A DNA stretch of 6,333 nucleotides from Alphaproteobacteria bacterium (GTDB lineage Bacteria; Pseudomonadota; Alphaproteobacteria; Rhizobiales; Xanthobacteraceae), in assembly GCA_005884745.1 (NCBI GenBank), contig VAZU01000237.1, forward strand, positions 1 through 6,333. Reading direction: 5' to 3'. The notes beneath the pieces are model-generated. The model was not told where the DNA came from, ran no database searches, and was given only the letters and a program-made list of their open reading frames with translations. The position numbers and the translations under genes were made by a program. Below are positions 5,479 through 6,333 of the stretch, piece by piece; within the stretch, counting starts at the first letter, position 1, and each line of letters begins with the position of its first letter.

Positions 5479-6252
5479 ATGAAACGCAAGAGTCTGGCCC
5501 ATGCGCCGTGTCCGGTTGCGCGCTCGCTCGATTCGATCGGCGAATGGTGGTCGCTCCTGATCGTGCGCGACGCCCTGATGGGCAAGCGCCGGTTCGGCGA
5601 ATTTCAGCAGAGCCTGGGCGCCGCCCGCAACATCCTCGCGGCCCGGCTCAAGAAACTCGTCGCCCGCGGCATCCTCGAAAGAACCGCGGCGGCCGGTGGC
5701 GCCCGGCACGAATACGTCTTGACCGACCAGGGGCGGGAGCTCGGCATGGTGCTGCTCGCGCTGCGGCTCTGGGGCGCCAAATGGCTGTTCGCGGCGCACG
5801 AGCGCGAGGCGCTGGTCGATCGGGCGAGCGGGGAAGCGATCGGGCTCGATGACTTTGACGATCTTCGGCTTGCGCGGGTCGGGCTTGGTGTCGAGGATGT
5901 GGATGCGCGAAGAGCGCAAGCCCGGCACCACCAGATAGCGCCGCTCCACATGCGGATGCGGCGCGTTCGGGCACAGGCACGAGGAGCAGGCGTTCCAGCC
6001 GAAATGATGCAGCTCGTCGCCCACGCTCGGCATTTCCACGTTGCCGAGGATTTTCGCATAGCTCTTGGAGCCGGGGTCGACGTCGACGACCGCGATCGCG
6101 TCCGGCTTCTTGCGCGTTGGATCGAACGCGGCCACATAGGCGAATTTTTCCGGCGGCGCCTTCATGGCCATGCGCGGGGATGGATAAAAGCTCGGATCGG
6201 GTCTCCAGGTCATGGCGGCCTCCCATCGGCTTCGCAAATTCGCTGGGCTTAA
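5479..6252 (+). CDS. HxlR-family winged-helix regulator with a disrupted, run-on C terminus
   Basis: Residues 1-121 are a clear HxlR/MarR-like winged-helix regulator: CPVARSLDSIGEWWSLLIVRD (11-31) carrying the conserved N-terminal Cys11 that some members use for redox sensing, a recognition-helix region RRFGEFQQSLGAARNILAARLKKL (37-60), the wing with YVLTDQGREL (79-88), and a dimerisation helix up to LVDRASGEA. The ATG at 5479 has GAGAGCGG-type purines a few bases upstream. Normal members continue about 30 residues more after VDR-x-(S/T)GE. Here, after Ile121, the frame enters the antisense strand of a selenium-binding protein gene and stays open to TAA 6250-6252, giving 257 residues with a non-native tail of about 136. 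The DNA-binding and most dimer contacts are kept, so the regulator may still work. It faces away from the VC0807-like gene and probably controls that gene and itself through 5387-5399. Confidence 0.82.
   Translation: MKRKSLAHAPCPVARSLDSIGEWWSLLIVRDALMGKRRFGEFQQSLGAARNILAARLKKLVARGILERTAAAGGARHEYVLTDQGRELGMVLLALRLWGAKWLFAAHEREALVDRASGEAIGLDDFDDLRLARVGLGVEDVDARRAQARHHQIAPLHMRMRRVRAQARGAGVPAEMMQLVAHARHFHVAEDFRIALGAGVDVDDRDRVRLLARWIERGHIGEFFRRRLHGHARGWIKARIGSPGHGGLPSASQIRWA
5838..5846. other. Rearrangement junction between two 3'-truncated convergent genes
   Basis: On the left the plus-strand HxlR gene stops matching its family after about codon 121. On the right the minus-strand SBP56 gene stops matching after codon 124. 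The two ends meet within a few bases of 5842. About 1 kb of SBP56 coding sequence and about 30 codons of HxlR should have been here. No repeat or insertion-element end is visible at the joint. Confidence 0.65.
5842..6213 (-). pseudogene. Selenium-binding protein SBP56 / methanethiol oxidase, N-terminal fragment
   Basis: The first 124 codons of an SBP56-family gene are intact. The ATG at 6211-6213 has GGGAGG (plus-strand 6219-6224) five bases upstream. Family landmarks are EKFAYVAAF (22-30), VVDVDP (42-47), DELHHFGWNACSSC (66-79) with the metal/selenium-site His pair and CSSC, VVPGLRSSRIHILD (95-108) and KVIEP (120-124). Full-length members are about 460 residues and form a beta-propeller that oxidises methanethiol to formaldehyde, sulfide and peroxide. 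Everything after IEP is missing: the frame then reads the antisense of the HxlR gene and does not stop until 5389-5391. The product would have only the first blades and cannot be a working enzyme. The start and ribosome site are undamaged, so a run-on product of 275 residues could still be translated. No convincing promoter is seen in 6225-6333. Confidence 0.82.
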
Positions 6253-6333
6253 GCTTAGCGGGTTCCGGTGGCGCTGGCGATGGACCCCGGCACGGGATTC
6301 TCGTGCAAGCGATTTCGGCAAACGCCAGGGCGT

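Noticed and set aside
4601..5482. Plus-strand open frame of 293 codons opposite the VC0807-like gene
   Set aside because: It is an antisense shadow with charged, repetitive composition and no recognisable domain.
6247..6254. GCTTAAGC palindrome upstream of the SBP56 fragment
   Set aside because: It is too short to support an operator on its own, and no matching promoter elements could be placed around it.
1..6333. Search for CRISPR arrays, tRNA genes, transposase genes or insertion-sequence ends
   Set aside because: No regularly spaced repeats, cloverleaf-like segments, transposase motifs or flanking inverted repeats were seen.

Overview
The window is GC-rich, roughly two-thirds G+C, and the gene families and codon use suggest an alphaproteobacterium of the Bradyrhizobium/Rhodopseudomonas type. 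That placement is an inference from protein flavour, not a database result. It reads as an ordinary chromosomal accessory stretch with several broken genes. No tRNA, rRNA, CRISPR array, insertion sequence or phage gene is visible.

Left part (1-3501): the 3' part of a LysR-family regulator gene enters from the left edge. It converges, 8 bp apart, on a small gene for an unrecognised 110-residue protein. Upstream of that small gene is a 289-bp divergent control region with three separate dyad symmetries. It leads into a secreted branched-chain-amino-acid-type solute-binding protein that has no permease or ATPase beside it. Just after this gene are second, truncated copies of both earlier genes: the C-terminal end of the small protein on the minus strand, then the effector domain of a LysR paralogue on the plus strand. 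The two fragments abut where their 5' ends should be, so a deletion or rearrangement has apparently removed both starts and the DNA between them.

Middle part (3605-5278): a membrane protein made of two DUF6328-like halves in tandem. An in-frame ATG with a perfect Shine-Dalgarno sequence sits exactly at the junction of the halves. It converges on a minus-strand gene for a six-helix VC0807-like membrane protein.

Right part (5279-6333): an HxlR-type regulator is divergent from the VC0807-like gene. The shared promoter region has a 13-bp palindrome whose two arms can each serve as a -35 box, one per direction. The HxlR gene is itself damaged at its 3' end. After about residue 121 its frame runs into the antisense strand of a selenium-binding protein (SBP56/methanethiol oxidase) gene, of which only the first 124 or so codons remain.

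The window therefore holds two junctions where fragments of opposite-strand genes meet (near 2670-2690 and near 5842), plus a probable in-frame loss of about 14 residues in the solute-binding protein. The main candidates for follow-up are these junctions, the fused DUF6328 pair with its internal start, the two compact control regions, and the repeated association of a LysR regulator with the small unknown protein. I do not see a clearly new multi-gene system.
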